Of a DNA stretch of 11,326 nucleotides, positions 1 to 7,212 are shown piece after piece. Source of the stretch: Methanothrix sp. (lineage in GTDB: Archaea; Halobacteriota; Methanosarcinia; Methanotrichales; Methanotrichaceae); contig JAAZNX010000022.1 in assembly GCA_012798025.1 (NCBI GenBank), forward strand, positions 1 through 11,326, written 5' to 3'. The number at the start of each line of letters is the position of its first letter. Within the stretch, counting starts at the first letter, position 1. The notes below the pieces were generated by a model. It was given only the letters and a program-made list of their open reading frames with translations. It did no database searches and was not told where the DNA came from. A program made the translations under genes and the position numbers.

Positions 1-708
1 AGGCTCAGCCTCTCGCGCGATCTCCAGAATACAATCCAGATCTAGACCCTCATTTACGATCTCGCGGATCTTAACAAGTCGCTCCTCGAACCCTTCATGC
101 CGCGTCTTGCCCTCCAAAACAGGAACCAGGCCCAGATGACGCATTGCTAGATGCATATCATCGTTGCGCCGGATGACTCCGACTACTTTTACGCCTGCAT
201 AGCGCTCGATCTCCGCTCTAGCTTTTTCGGCATGCCTCTCGCTCCCCACCTTGTTTAAGATGACGCCCTTAAACTGAACATCCGGATCAAAGTCCATGTA
301 GCCTTTCACAAGTGCCGCACAGCTTCGCGTAATGCTGCGGGCATCGACCACGAATATAACAGGAGTCTTGAGCATCTTCGCGATCTGGGCCGTGCTGCCA
401 AGGTCGCCGTCGTAGCCCTCGTAAAGGCCACGCACACCCTCGATCACTGAAATGTCGGCCCCTTCAGCTGCATGGGCGTAGATCTCCTGGATCGCCGCAG
501 GCTGCATGAGGTACCCGTCCAGGTTGCGACAGCTCCTGCCTGTAATCCAGGTGTGGTAGCTGGGATCGATGTAGTCCATGGCCACCTTAAAGGGCTGGAC
601 CCGAAGATTGCGGTTGCGCAGGGCAGAGAGCAGGCCTGCTACAATGGTCGTCTTGCCGCTGGAACTTCGATCCCCAGCAAGCAGAATGCGCGGGCAGTTG
701 GCACTCAT
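1..708 (-). CDS. cfbB: Ni-sirohydrochlorin a,c-diamide synthase CfbB, N-terminal 236 residues (cut by window edge)
   Basis: CfbB is the ATP- and glutamine-dependent amidase that converts two acetate side chains of Ni-sirohydrochlorin to amides in F430 synthesis. It belongs to the CobB/CbiA family. My translation on the minus strand gives an open frame from ATG at 708 to base 1 with no stop. It contains a P-loop (about residues 12-21, GDRSSSGKTT), the family motif DYIDPSYHT (45-53), a NLDGYLMQPAA segment (62-72) and VIEGVRGLYEG (88-98), the methanogen version of the cobyrinate synthase VxEGxxGLxxG motif. Only the synthetase half is present; the C-terminal glutamine amidotransferase half lies outside the window. 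The gene starts 24 bp after the cfbC stop on the same strand, so the two are probably co-transcribed. No clear Shine-Dalgarno is seen. The upstream ATG at 713 is out of frame and closes at once. The cfbC neighbour favours CfbB over a cobyrinate synthase. Confidence 0.9.
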   Translation of the reverse strand, partial: MSANCPRILLAGDRSSSGKTTIVAGLLSALRNRNLRVQPFKVAMDYIDPSYHTWITGRSCRNLDGYLMQPAAIQEIYAHAAEGADISVIEGVRGLYEGYDGDLGSTAQIAKMLKTPVIFVVDARSITRSCAALVKGYMDFDPDVQFKGVILNKVGSERHAEKARAEIERYAGVKVVGVIRRNDDMHLAMRHLGLVPVLEGKTRHEGFEERLVKIREIVNEGLDLDCILEIAREAEP

Positions 709-732
709 ATCATTCAAATCCCAAGCTTTTTT

Positions 733-1527
733 TTAGGCTCTGGTCAGCTCCATGAGCCGCTCGTCCGTCAAAGGCTCTGGGATGGTGGGCTTTGCCATCG
801 ACATGATATCCCTGGCCAAGGCCCTGTAAACATCGGCAATCTGTGAGGCTGGCGCGCCCTCGATGACCGTTACCGCCAATCGCTCGCATTTCTGCACAAT
901 TGGGTCTTTGGGAATGAATGCAACCATGCGGCTCTTCAGCTCCCTGGCAAAGCTCTCCACGATCTCGCGCTCACCTGCAGCCTCGCGTGAGTTGCATATA
1001 ACTCCTGCGAGGGGCGTGTTCAGGCGGCGCAGGCCCTTGCAGATGTTGTTGCCAGCGTACAGAGGCATGTACTCTCCTGAGGTAATGATGTAGGCCTGGC
1101 TGACCAGCCCCTTCCTGATGGGTGCTGAGAAACCGCCGCAGACTATGTCTCCAGGCACATCGTAGAGCACGAGATCGACCTCCTCCATGGCCCTGGAGAC
1201 CTTGCGCAAGAAATCGATGGCCACAATTATTCCTCGACCGGCGCAGCCAACGCCTGGCTCCGGGCCCCCTACCTCGATGCATTTCACGCCCTTGTATCCT
1301 GAAAACACGACGTCTTTTTCTTTGATCTCTCCGCCTCGTTGAATGAGGTCCATCATGGTCGGGATCCGCCTACCCACTAGGGTAATGCTCGAGTCGCTCT
1401 TAGGATCGCAGCCAACAACCAGCACCCTGTGGCCTTCTTCAGCGCAAGCCGCGGCTATATTTGAAGCAGTACACGACTTGCCGATACCACCTTTGCCGTA
1501 TATCGCAACGTGTTTAATAGATGACAT
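733..1527 (-). CDS. cfbC: Ni-sirohydrochlorin a,c-diamide reductive cyclase, NifH-like ATPase subunit CfbC
   Basis: CfbC is a nitrogenase-iron-protein-like reductase. It feeds electrons from a subunit-bridging [4Fe-4S] cluster, with ATP hydrolysis, to CfbD for the six-electron reduction and lactam ring closure of Ni-sirohydrochlorin a,c-diamide. The 264-residue protein has the P-loop GKGGIGKS at 11-18, GCDPKSDSS at 39-47, and the two cluster cysteines, Cys95 (GVGCAGRG) and Cys130 (DIVCGGF). NifH proteins usually read DVLGD before the second cysteine; here it is DVPGD (123-127). The neighbouring cfbB frame identifies it as CfbC rather than nitrogenase NifH or a chlorophyll-pathway reductase, and no nifD/nifK-like gene is present. 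The ATG at 1527 is preceded by GGAG at 1532-1535 (4 nt spacing), and a TATA-like box lies at 1558-1566. It is divergent from the S-layer gene, and is probably the first gene of a cfb operon running left. Confidence 0.93.
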   Translation of the reverse strand: MSSIKHVAIYGKGGIGKSCTASNIAAACAEEGHRVLVVGCDPKSDSSITLVGRRIPTMMDLIQRGGEIKEKDVVFSGYKGVKCIEVGGPEPGVGCAGRGIIVAIDFLRKVSRAMEEVDLVLYDVPGDIVCGGFSAPIRKGLVSQAYIITSGEYMPLYAGNNICKGLRRLNTPLAGVICNSREAAGEREIVESFARELKSRMVAFIPKDPIVQKCERLAVTVIEGAPASQIADVYRALARDIMSMAKPTIPEPLTDERLMELTRA

Positions 1528-1531
1528 CTAA

Positions 1532-1566
1532 CTCCGTTTCGCTGTTGGTCAGCCATAGGATATACA
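1532..1566 (-). promoter_or_regulatory. Candidate promoter and ribosome binding site of cfbC
   Basis: On the minus strand, TGTATATCC (1566-1558) resembles an archaeal TATA box, and GGAG lies at 1535-1532, four bases before the cfbC ATG. A start site about 25 nt below the box would give a very short leader. The box abuts a candidate promoter element for the divergent S-layer gene. This is motif inspection only. Confidence 0.35.
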
Positions 1567-1596
1567 GCTTATCCAAGATTCATTCAAAAAGAGGTG
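1566..1596 (+). promoter_or_regulatory. Candidate promoter element and Shine-Dalgarno of the S-layer gene
   Basis: AGCTTATCC (1566-1574) matches a GCTTATC element also found before purP and the SIS gene. GAGGTG (1591-1596) is a good Shine-Dalgarno, seven bases before codon 1604 (ATC). It supports initiation near 1604 rather than at the TTG at 1652. The 70-80 bp between this gene and cfbC hold only these divergent signals. Confidence 0.35.
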
Positions 1597-1603
1597 TTCG
1601 AGC

Positions 1604-4258
1604 ATCAGAACTATTTGGAGCATCGCAGCAGCCGCAATTCTTACTCTGATCTTGGCGTTTCCTGTGCATGTGCCAGGCGTTTTCGCTCAGGATGCTGTGG
1701 AATCAGCTTACGTGCGGGGCCATATTAGCAATGGTGACGGTATTTGGCGCGCAGACGACTTCGGCTGGTTTTACTACGATCTGGACATGGATCAGGGGGG
1801 AGAGCAGCTCCAAATAGATATGGATGGCCGGTCGGCAGATAAAAACAAGATCGTTTACTCGTCAAATACATGGTCCAAGCCATTTGATTATGAGCCCTGG
1901 GGAAGCTACATGGCAGTGGCATTCCTGGGAAGGCTTTTCCTGGCCGGTTATCCGGAAAGCTCCTTCACCGAAGAGGTCAGTGAGCTGGGAAAAGGCATGC
2001 TAAGAGAGGTCCTTCTGGATGAGAAGCAGACCTTCACTCTGACCTATAACACCACTTTGCCTCTGCAAAGCGGCTATGTCCTGACAGTAAAGGAGGTGTC
2101 TCGGAAGAGCAATGTGGTGAACTTCGTTCTTTTGAAGAATGGGAAAACCATAGATTCAGCTATTGTGAGCATTGGCGGAACTTACGTTTACAAAATAGAC
2201 GATGTCCCTGTGATCCTTGTCCACCTGTTCAATGCAATGAGCGGCGGAAAATCGGGTTATGTCGAAGTAGACGCAATCTTCCAGATCAGCGACGAGCCCG
2301 CAATCAAGCTCTTTGAGGGCGGAAGGCTAGGATATTTGGAGCTCACAGATCTCTCTGAAGACGGATTTAAATTCCAGAATTACAAAGCCCTCTCCTTCAC
2401 CAGAGATTCGGTGATCCCGCTGACAAGCAGCCTGGCAATAGTTGTGATCGACAGCCCCAATCTCTACTATTATCCTGAAGGAGGCTTCTTCGATTATGGT
2501 GTTCACGAGATTCGCGGACCGACATTTAGTGCCACTTCATTCATTCCGGTGAAGCTTGGCAACTACAACTCTTCCACCATAGCCAGATGGAATGCCGGGA
2601 ACTACAGCGGATTTTACTTTGATCCTGAGAAGAGCCTAGGTGACGAGACATTAGTCCTTTATAATGTTCGTGGAAGAACTGTCCTTCCTCCCTCCAGGCC
2701 AAAGGTCGATGAGGCAAACAGGACGGCATTCCAGGACGGGTTTCAATATACCTCGTTTTTGCAGCCCAAAGAGTTCGATTACAAGCCCTGGGGGAGCTAT
2801 TTCGTCATGAGCTTCATGGGTATGCAATGGTTCGCAGGATATGATTCCAGCCTTTTGGGAAAAAAGGCTACCAAGAGCCTGCTAGAGCACGAGTACCTTG
2901 GCCGGGTGCTCATGGATAGCGAGATGCGAGGAATAGTCGTGGCAGGCAATTATTCTCTTGCGGAGGGGTATATTATGCACATTCGCGATGTCGGAGACGA
3001 CAGCATCTTCATTCAGCTTCTGAAAGACGGGGAACAGGTGGACAGCTCAGTGGTCAAGTCCAATTCCACCTACATTTACAAGAAGGATCTGGGTGACGTC
3101 GACGATCTGCCCATAATACTGGTGCATGTGGACAATGTGTTCGACAATGGAGGGCAGCGATTCGCGACAATCGACGGCATCTTCCAGATCTCTGATCAGT
3201 ATATTCTGCCGGTGGAACCTGGCCTCGGCATGGGAGACATGGAGATCGTGTCCACCCAGCCCGGCGTTATCGTGATGGTCAACAATGATCACATCAACCT
3301 CAACCGCGACTCGAGCGTTGCAATTGGCCCTGGATTGAACATCAAGGTAGCGGATAACGATACCCTTCGATATTATCTATTCACCTCGGAGTATGTCGTT
3401 CCCAGGCCAAGCCCTCCCCTGATCTATCTGCCCAGCAATGTGACCTTACCGGAAAAGGCCAATTTCTCAATGTTCGTTGTGGCGGCTGAGATTCGCCAGG
3501 TTACTGCAGACATCCTAGATTCCAGCAACCTGACCATCTCCTCAAGGGACATCACCCAACTTGCTCAGGGCTCTGGAGAGCACTGGAGCTTCTCCTGGGA
3601 CTGGAATCTCACAACCTTGCAGCTGGCCGATGACAATAGCCCGGTTATGGATGCGAACGGAGGGCCTGTGCCTGGCTTGCTCTACCTCAATCCAGCTACA
3701 GCACCCGTCCATGTGGCCGTAACATTCGATCCAACGGGCCGAATTTCATCCATAACTGGCAGCAATATTGCATACTACGTCTCTGAGATTGCATACCGAA
3801 GCCTCAATCTTCCAACAGATTATGAGACCATGCTGGCCAATGAGACCGCTCGCAGGCAGTTCATAAAAATAGAGCTGGGAAAGAGCATGATTCAGTTCTT
3901 GAATGTCGTGGATGGAAGGCTTTTCCCAAGCGGATCCAATCATACGTTGCAGGGCACACTAAATTCTCTGGAACCACACGCTATAAGAACGAGCGTTTCG
4001 CCCGGAAGATATGAGCTCCGGGTCAGGGTCGAGAACGCCGTCGACGCCATACAGATGTTTGGCGAGTACTTCAATGTGACAGCACCCGTCACGACAAGGC
4101 TTAACGTGACCAGTGCCAGCGACCCCCTGCCTGAGACTGCCGCCAATGGATCCATCGCCGGGTCAAGTGAGAAGCCCGCCAAAAAAAGTGATGCCCCTGG
4201 GTTCATTGTCGTGCTTGTAGCAATTTTTCTGATGGCGCAGCTCATGCGCAAAAGCTAA
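1604..4258 (+). CDS. S-layer-type surface protein with two DUF1608 repeats and a C-terminal membrane anchor
   Basis: This is a cell-envelope protein of the Methanosarcina S-layer family. The frame from 1604 codes about 884 residues. Residues 2-28 form a signal peptide: a charged start (RTIW), an Ala/Ile/Leu-rich core, and likely cleavage at VFA|QD. Two related units follow, at about 36-315 and 320-600. Their matching landmarks are FDYEPWGSYMAVAFLG versus FDYKPWGSYFVMSFMG, PVILVH versus PIILVH, and IFQISDEP versus IFQISDQ. A 250-residue extension follows, then a Ser/Pro/Lys-rich stalk and a hydrophobic anchor (about 866-880) ending in RKS. I count about 15 N-x-S/T sequons. The start is a problem: the frame is open back to a TAG at 1556, but the only usual start codon is TTG at 1652, inside the hydrophobic core of the signal peptide. 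GAGGTG at 1591-1596 is well placed for codon ATC at 1604, so I begin there provisionally. The next stop is 4256-4258. Whether it is the main lattice protein or a minor paralogue cannot be told here. Confidence 0.88.
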   Translation: MRTIWSIAAAAILTLILAFPVHVPGVFAQDAVESAYVRGHISNGDGIWRADDFGWFYYDLDMDQGGEQLQIDMDGRSADKNKIVYSSNTWSKPFDYEPWGSYMAVAFLGRLFLAGYPESSFTEEVSELGKGMLREVLLDEKQTFTLTYNTTLPLQSGYVLTVKEVSRKSNVVNFVLLKNGKTIDSAIVSIGGTYVYKIDDVPVILVHLFNAMSGGKSGYVEVDAIFQISDEPAIKLFEGGRLGYLELTDLSEDGFKFQNYKALSFTRDSVIPLTSSLAIVVIDSPNLYYYPEGGFFDYGVHEIRGPTFSATSFIPVKLGNYNSSTIARWNAGNYSGFYFDPEKSLGDETLVLYNVRGRTVLPPSRPKVDEANRTAFQDGFQYTSFLQPKEFDYKPWGSYFVMSFMGMQWFAGYDSSLLGKKATKSLLEHEYLGRVLMDSEMRGIVVAGNYSLAEGYIMHIRDVGDDSIFIQLLKDGEQVDSSVVKSNSTYIYKKDLGDVDDLPIILVHVDNVFDNGGQRFATIDGIFQISDQYILPVEPGLGMGDMEIVSTQPGVIVMVNNDHINLNRDSSVAIGPGLNIKVADNDTLRYYLFTSEYVVPRPSPPLIYLPSNVTLPEKANFSMFVVAAEIRQVTADILDSSNLTISSRDITQLAQGSGEHWSFSWDWNLTTLQLADDNSPVMDANGGPVPGLLYLNPATAPVHVAVTFDPTGRISSITGSNIAYYVSEIAYRSLNLPTDYETMLANETARRQFIKIELGKSMIQFLNVVDGRLFPSGSNHTLQGTLNSLEPHAIRTSVSPGRYELRVRVENAVDAIQMFGEYFNVTAPVTTRLNVTSASDPLPETAANGSIAGSSEKPAKKSDAPGFIVVLVAIFLMAQLMRKS

Positions 4259-4781
4259 TTTTTTCGTCTCTAATAGCCTTCCTCACCGCTCGTCCCAGTG
4301 CCGTACACATGGCATCGATCTTGCTTTTATCGTCTCCACCGTCGGCGCTAACTGCCAGTGTGAACTTTGCGCTTGTGGCAAGGGTTCGCAGAAAATGACC
4401 GAAATTCTCGAGCCTCATTCCACCCAACTCCTTGTTCTGGAGTACGAACTTGCTACTGTAGCCTGGCTCGCCGAACCTGACGGCCACCTGCGCCACAGCC
4501 TGGCCAGATGGAACGATTGAGCTTCCAATGCCCTTCTTTATGATCTCTCCAAGAGCGCTACCCAGAGTAATTCCCACATCCTCAGTGGTGTGGTGGTCTC
4601 CAGTCTCCAGGTCGCCTCTGGCCTTGACTGCCAGATCAAAGCGTGCTCCTGCAGCAAAGGCAAAAAGAATTTCATCAAGCATCTCGATTCCAGTCTCGAT
4701 TTCGGTCTTGCCGGATCCTTCGGGATCCAAGGAGACCAGGATGCTGGTTTCTTTTGTCTCTCGCTTCCTTGATGCCAACAT
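4242..4781 (-). CDS. HisB-like protein (imidazoleglycerol-phosphate dehydratase fold) with degenerate active site
   Basis: The 179 residues match archaeal HisB over their whole length: TKET near the N-terminus (9-12), TGI..LDEIL (30-39), KARGDLETGDHHTTEDVG (53-70), and the C-terminal helix ALGRAVRKA. True HisB is a manganese enzyme that dehydrates imidazoleglycerol phosphate in histidine synthesis. Here the first metal motif is kept (His63, His64, Glu67, Asp68), but the FLDHML histidine is Glu37 and the HG histidine is Ala44. The MDEA/MDDA stretch reads SGQA (92-95), the SGRxY arginine is gone (FGEPGY), and the second HHxxE motif is replaced by KSxxD (152-156). Normal dehydratase activity is therefore doubtful; I infer a paralogue with a changed or binding-only role. 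I chose ATG 4781 over ATG 4805 because it fits the usual HisB N-terminus and lies about 28 nt below a TATA-like CTTAAAAA. It is head to head with purP, and its 3' end overlaps the S-layer gene by 17 bp. Confidence 0.85.
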   Translation of the reverse strand: MLASRKRETKETSILVSLDPEGSGKTEIETGIEMLDEILFAFAAGARFDLAVKARGDLETGDHHTTEDVGITLGSALGEIIKKGIGSSIVPSGQAVAQVAVRFGEPGYSSKFVLQNKELGGMRLENFGHFLRTLATSAKFTLAVSADGGDDKSKIDAMCTALGRAVRKAIRDEKISFCA

Positions 4782-4804
4782 ACATCTTTGCTGCTTTCTC
4801 GACA

Positions 4805-4816
4805 TTTTTAAGTTAA
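4805..4816 (-). promoter_or_regulatory. TATA-like box of the HisB-like gene
   Basis: The minus strand reads TTAACTTAAAAA here, 25-35 nt above the ATG at 4781. That spacing suits a leaderless transcript starting at or near that ATG. If the ATG at 4805 were used instead, the box would touch the start codon. Confidence 0.35.
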
Positions 4817-4843
4817 TCGATCCATAGCCCTGTGCCTCCGAAG

Positions 4844-4891
4844 AGCTTATCTACTTTCATCCCAACCCTTCAATTTCAAAGGTCACGAGGG
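4844..4891 (+). promoter_or_regulatory. Candidate promoter and ribosome binding site of purP
   Basis: AGCTTATCT (4844-4852) lies about 50 nt before the purP ATG, and GAGGG (4887-4891) is eight bases before it. This fits a transcript with a short leader of about 25 nt. The 118-bp divergent region shared with the HisB-like gene holds no other signal I can support. Confidence 0.4.
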
Positions 4892-4899
4892 TTAACGCC

Positions 4900-5970
4900 A
4901 TGATTGCGAAAGAAGAGATCCAGGAGATCCTTAAAGGGTACGACAAAGACAATCTTACCATTGCTACCATCTGCTCACACAGCAGCCTGCAAATTTTTCA
5001 TGGTGCGCGCCAGGAAGGCCTCAAGACCCTGGGCATCTGCATCGGACAGCCTCCAAAATTCTATGATGCATTTCCCTTGGCGCGTCCCGACAAGTTCGTA
5101 TGCGTTGAAAGCTACAAAGCTCTCCTGGATTATTCAGACGATCTGGTAGACGAGAATTCAATCATCATACCCCACGGCTCGCTGGTCGAGTATCTGGGAA
5201 TAGAGCGTTTCGAGTCCCTGGCCGTTCCCACGTTTGGCAACCGCCGCGTTTTAGCCTGGGAAAGCGACAGGGAGATGGAGCGCGAATGGCTGCTTCGAGC
5301 GGGCGTCAATGTTCCCATGCGCTTTGAGAAGGCCGAGGACATCGATCGTCCGGTCATGGTAAAATATCATGGCGCAAAGGGCGGCAGGGGATTTTTCATC
5401 GCCAAGAACAAGGATGAGCTGCAGTCCAAAATGAAAACGCATCAAAAGTACACAATTCAGGAGTTCATTTTAGGCACCAGATACTACATTCATTTCTTCT
5501 ACTCACCCATCAAGGAGGAAGGATATCGACTTAGTAAGGGATCTTTGGAGATGCTAGGCATTGACCGGCGAGTGGAGTCCAATGCCGATGAAATCTTCAG
5601 GATCGGAAGTATGAATGAGCTGGCTGAGGCTGGCATCTATCCCAGCTTCGTGGTTACTGGCAATCTGCCTTTAGTGCTTCGCGAATCGCTTCTTCCAAGA
5701 GCCTTTGAGCTTGGAGAGAGGGTAGTTGAGACCTCCTTGGAGCTCTTCGGGGGAATGATCGGCGCATTCAGCCTGGAGACCATTGTGACCGATGACCTGG
5801 AGTTCAAGATCTTCGAGATCTCGGCGCGCATCGTCGCAGGCACCAACCTATACATCAGCGGTTCGCCTTATTCAGATCTCATCGAGCGCAATCTCTCCAA
5901 CGGCAGGCGCATAGCCCAGGAGATCAAGATGGCCAATAAGCTCGACAAACTAAACGAGATCATAACTTGA
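4900..5970 (+). CDS. purP: Formate-phosphoribosylaminoimidazolecarboxamide ligase (FAICAR synthetase) PurP
   Basis: PurP formylates AICAR with formate and ATP to give FAICAR, the penultimate step of archaeal IMP synthesis. In archaea lacking the bacterial PurH transformylase it replaces the folate-dependent reaction. The 356-residue ATP-grasp protein has full family length. His27 (CSHSS) and Ser94 (PHGS) match the AICAR-contacting positions known for Methanocaldococcus PurP. MVKYHGAKGGRGFF (153-166) is the ATP-binding loop. EIFRIGSMNELAEAGIYP (231-248) and VTGNLPLVLRE (252-262) are signature stretches. Glu293 (SLET) and Glu306 (FEISAR) are the likely magnesium ligands. Every key residue I can place is present, so it should be active. 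The ATG at 4900 has GAGGG eight bases upstream. It is divergent from the HisB-like gene and 51 bp ahead of the SIS gene. Confidence 0.95.
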   Translation: MIAKEEIQEILKGYDKDNLTIATICSHSSLQIFHGARQEGLKTLGICIGQPPKFYDAFPLARPDKFVCVESYKALLDYSDDLVDENSIIIPHGSLVEYLGIERFESLAVPTFGNRRVLAWESDREMEREWLLRAGVNVPMRFEKAEDIDRPVMVKYHGAKGGRGFFIAKNKDELQSKMKTHQKYTIQEFILGTRYYIHFFYSPIKEEGYRLSKGSLEMLGIDRRVESNADEIFRIGSMNELAEAGIYPSFVVTGNLPLVLRESLLPRAFELGERVVETSLELFGGMIGAFSLETIVTDDLEFKIFEISARIVAGTNLYISGSPYSDLIERNLSNGRRIAQEIKMANKLDKLNEIIT

Positions 5971-5989
5971 GAAAGACGACCTAAAGAAA

Positions 5990-5998
5990 GGCTTATCT
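5990..5998 (+). promoter_or_regulatory. Candidate TATA-like element before the SIS gene
   Basis: GGCTTATCT lies about 27 nt before the ATG at 6022, the spacing expected for a leaderless archaeal mRNA. No good Shine-Dalgarno is seen (GGAAGG at 6001 is about 15 nt away). The SIS gene may therefore have its own promoter as well as read-through from purP. Confidence 0.3.
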
Positions 5999-6021
5999 TC
6001 GGAAGGTCACTGTAGTGCCTT

Positions 6022-7212
6022 ATGTCAGGTCTGATAGATACCTTCCGCGAGGCCACGCTTTTGCAGTGCAGCTTCTTGGAAAAGCTGCTGGACCTGGATA
6101 TGGCCAGCGTGGCGGATTTCTCGGCCTCCATGACGGAGTTCCTGCAGCCCTCTCCAGATAACAAGTTCGTCTATGGCTTGGCAGCGGGCAGATCGGCTCT
6201 TGCTCTTTACAGCTTCCTGCAGCTCATGCAAAACCATTTCGAAAATGTTTTTCCCTTTACACTGGAAGACCCAGTTCAAAGGCATTACCGCAAGGGCAAG
6301 AACCTTGGCATCGCCATCTCTGGCTCAGGTGAGACTATGGCCGTAAACAAGTATATCGACGATTTCATCACACGTGGCGGCGAGATCAAACTGATAACAG
6401 CAAATGAGAATGGAACGGCCTACAAGATGGTTTCCGAGTATGAGCAAGGCTCTACACTGGTCATCAAGGCCAGGACAAAACATGCGACGAATAAGGATAT
6501 GAGGTCCAGGCTCTCGCCCCTTGGAACGGAGTTCGAACTGGAGGTCCTGGCTTTTTTAAACGCCTTATTCGCAGACATTCAGTCCAGGCTCAAGGGCATA
6601 TGCGAGCCATCCTGTCCGGAGTATCGCTCCACTGTGAAGGACTTTGAGGAGAATGCTCGTCTCATCTCTGAGATGGAGCCAGGGCACTTGGAGCACTGGT
6701 TTAAAAGGCTTTTGCCCCGCAGCGGAAGATATGTGGTCGGCGGGGTTGGAAGGTCCGGGCTTGTCGCTCGCGCCTTCGAGATGAGGTTGACCCACTTAAA
6801 TAAGATCAGCTACTGGGAGAGGGACTTCAATACTCCAAGCTTTCAGATAGGCGATGTCTATGTCCCGATAACCGGAATTGGCAATACCTATGAGGCCATG
6901 GAGGGAACTGTGACCGCCTTGAGCAGGGGTGCAGACGTCATGCCCATAACCGCGAACCGCTCGTCTCGACTCGTGTCCCTGCTAAGGAAGCACGGGAGAA
7001 CGGATGATATCGCCATAGTTCCTGTGAAGCCAGAGTATGCAGATGTATTCAGTGGTGACACCAGCAGCACGACATGGCTTATGTCCGACTTTACAAAGTT
7101 CAGGTATCCCATCTTTGAGATCAACTCATCGATTTTCACGAACAGCGTCGTTGCGGTAGGTGCGGAATTCCTGGGGATCGTGGAAGCTGGCATGAGACGG
7201 ATGCATGTATGA
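6022..7212 (+). CDS. Tandem SIS-domain protein related to 6-phospho-3-hexuloisomerase
   Basis: SIS domains bind phosphosugars and carry out aldose-ketose isomerisation or sense such sugars. This 396-residue protein holds two. The first, about 48-185, has FVYGLAAGRSALA (49-61), an intact SGSGET signature (100-105), KLITANENG (123-131), and LGTEFELEVLAFLNAL (167-182), which resembles the helix closing HxlB proteins. The second, about 236-390, has YVVGGVGRSGLVARAFEMR (237-255), close to hexuloisomerase HxlB (PHI), but its signature reads TGIGNT (284-289), losing the Ser and Glu of SGSGET. HxlB alone is about 180-200 residues, so this looks like a duplicated and fused form with one altered site. 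The substrate is unknown; 6-phospho-3-hexulose of the archaeal ribulose-monophosphate route is only one possibility. It overlaps the downstream phosphoesterase gene by 4 bp (ATGA), so the two are almost certainly translated from one mRNA. Confidence 0.85.
   Translation: MSGLIDTFREATLLQCSFLEKLLDLDMASVADFSASMTEFLQPSPDNKFVYGLAAGRSALALYSFLQLMQNHFENVFPFTLEDPVQRHYRKGKNLGIAISGSGETMAVNKYIDDFITRGGEIKLITANENGTAYKMVSEYEQGSTLVIKARTKHATNKDMRSRLSPLGTEFELEVLAFLNALFADIQSRLKGICEPSCPEYRSTVKDFEENARLISEMEPGHLEHWFKRLLPRSGRYVVGGVGRSGLVARAFEMRLTHLNKISYWERDFNTPSFQIGDVYVPITGIGNTYEAMEGTVTALSRGADVMPITANRSSRLVSLLRKHGRTDDIAIVPVKPEYADVFSGDTSSTTWLMSDFTKFRYPIFEINSSIFTNSVVAVGAEFLGIVEAGMRRMHV

Noticed and set aside
733..1527. 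Nitrogenase iron protein (nifH)
   Set aside because: It shares the P-loop and both cluster cysteines, but the adjacent CobB/CbiA-type gene with VRGLYEG and the absence of nifD/nifK point to CfbC of F430 synthesis.
472..1531. Plus-strand open frames (472-846, 863-1093, 1122-1325, 1343-1531)
   Set aside because: They lie opposite cfbC/cfbB, have low-complexity Arg/Pro-rich translations, and show no family features.
1594..1640. GTG at 1594 as the S-layer start through a frameshift
   Set aside because: This GTG is in another frame, and its translation (VFEHQNYLEH...) is not signal-peptide-like. The true frame already encodes a complete signal peptide.
4242..4805. Functional hisB, or a hisB pseudogene
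   Set aside because: Several metal and substrate residues are replaced, so normal activity is doubtful. The frame is intact and full-length, so decay is not supported either.
6022..7212. Canonical 6-phospho-3-hexuloisomerase (hxlB)
   Set aside because: It is twice the family length, with two SIS domains and one altered signature, so the symbol is not justified.
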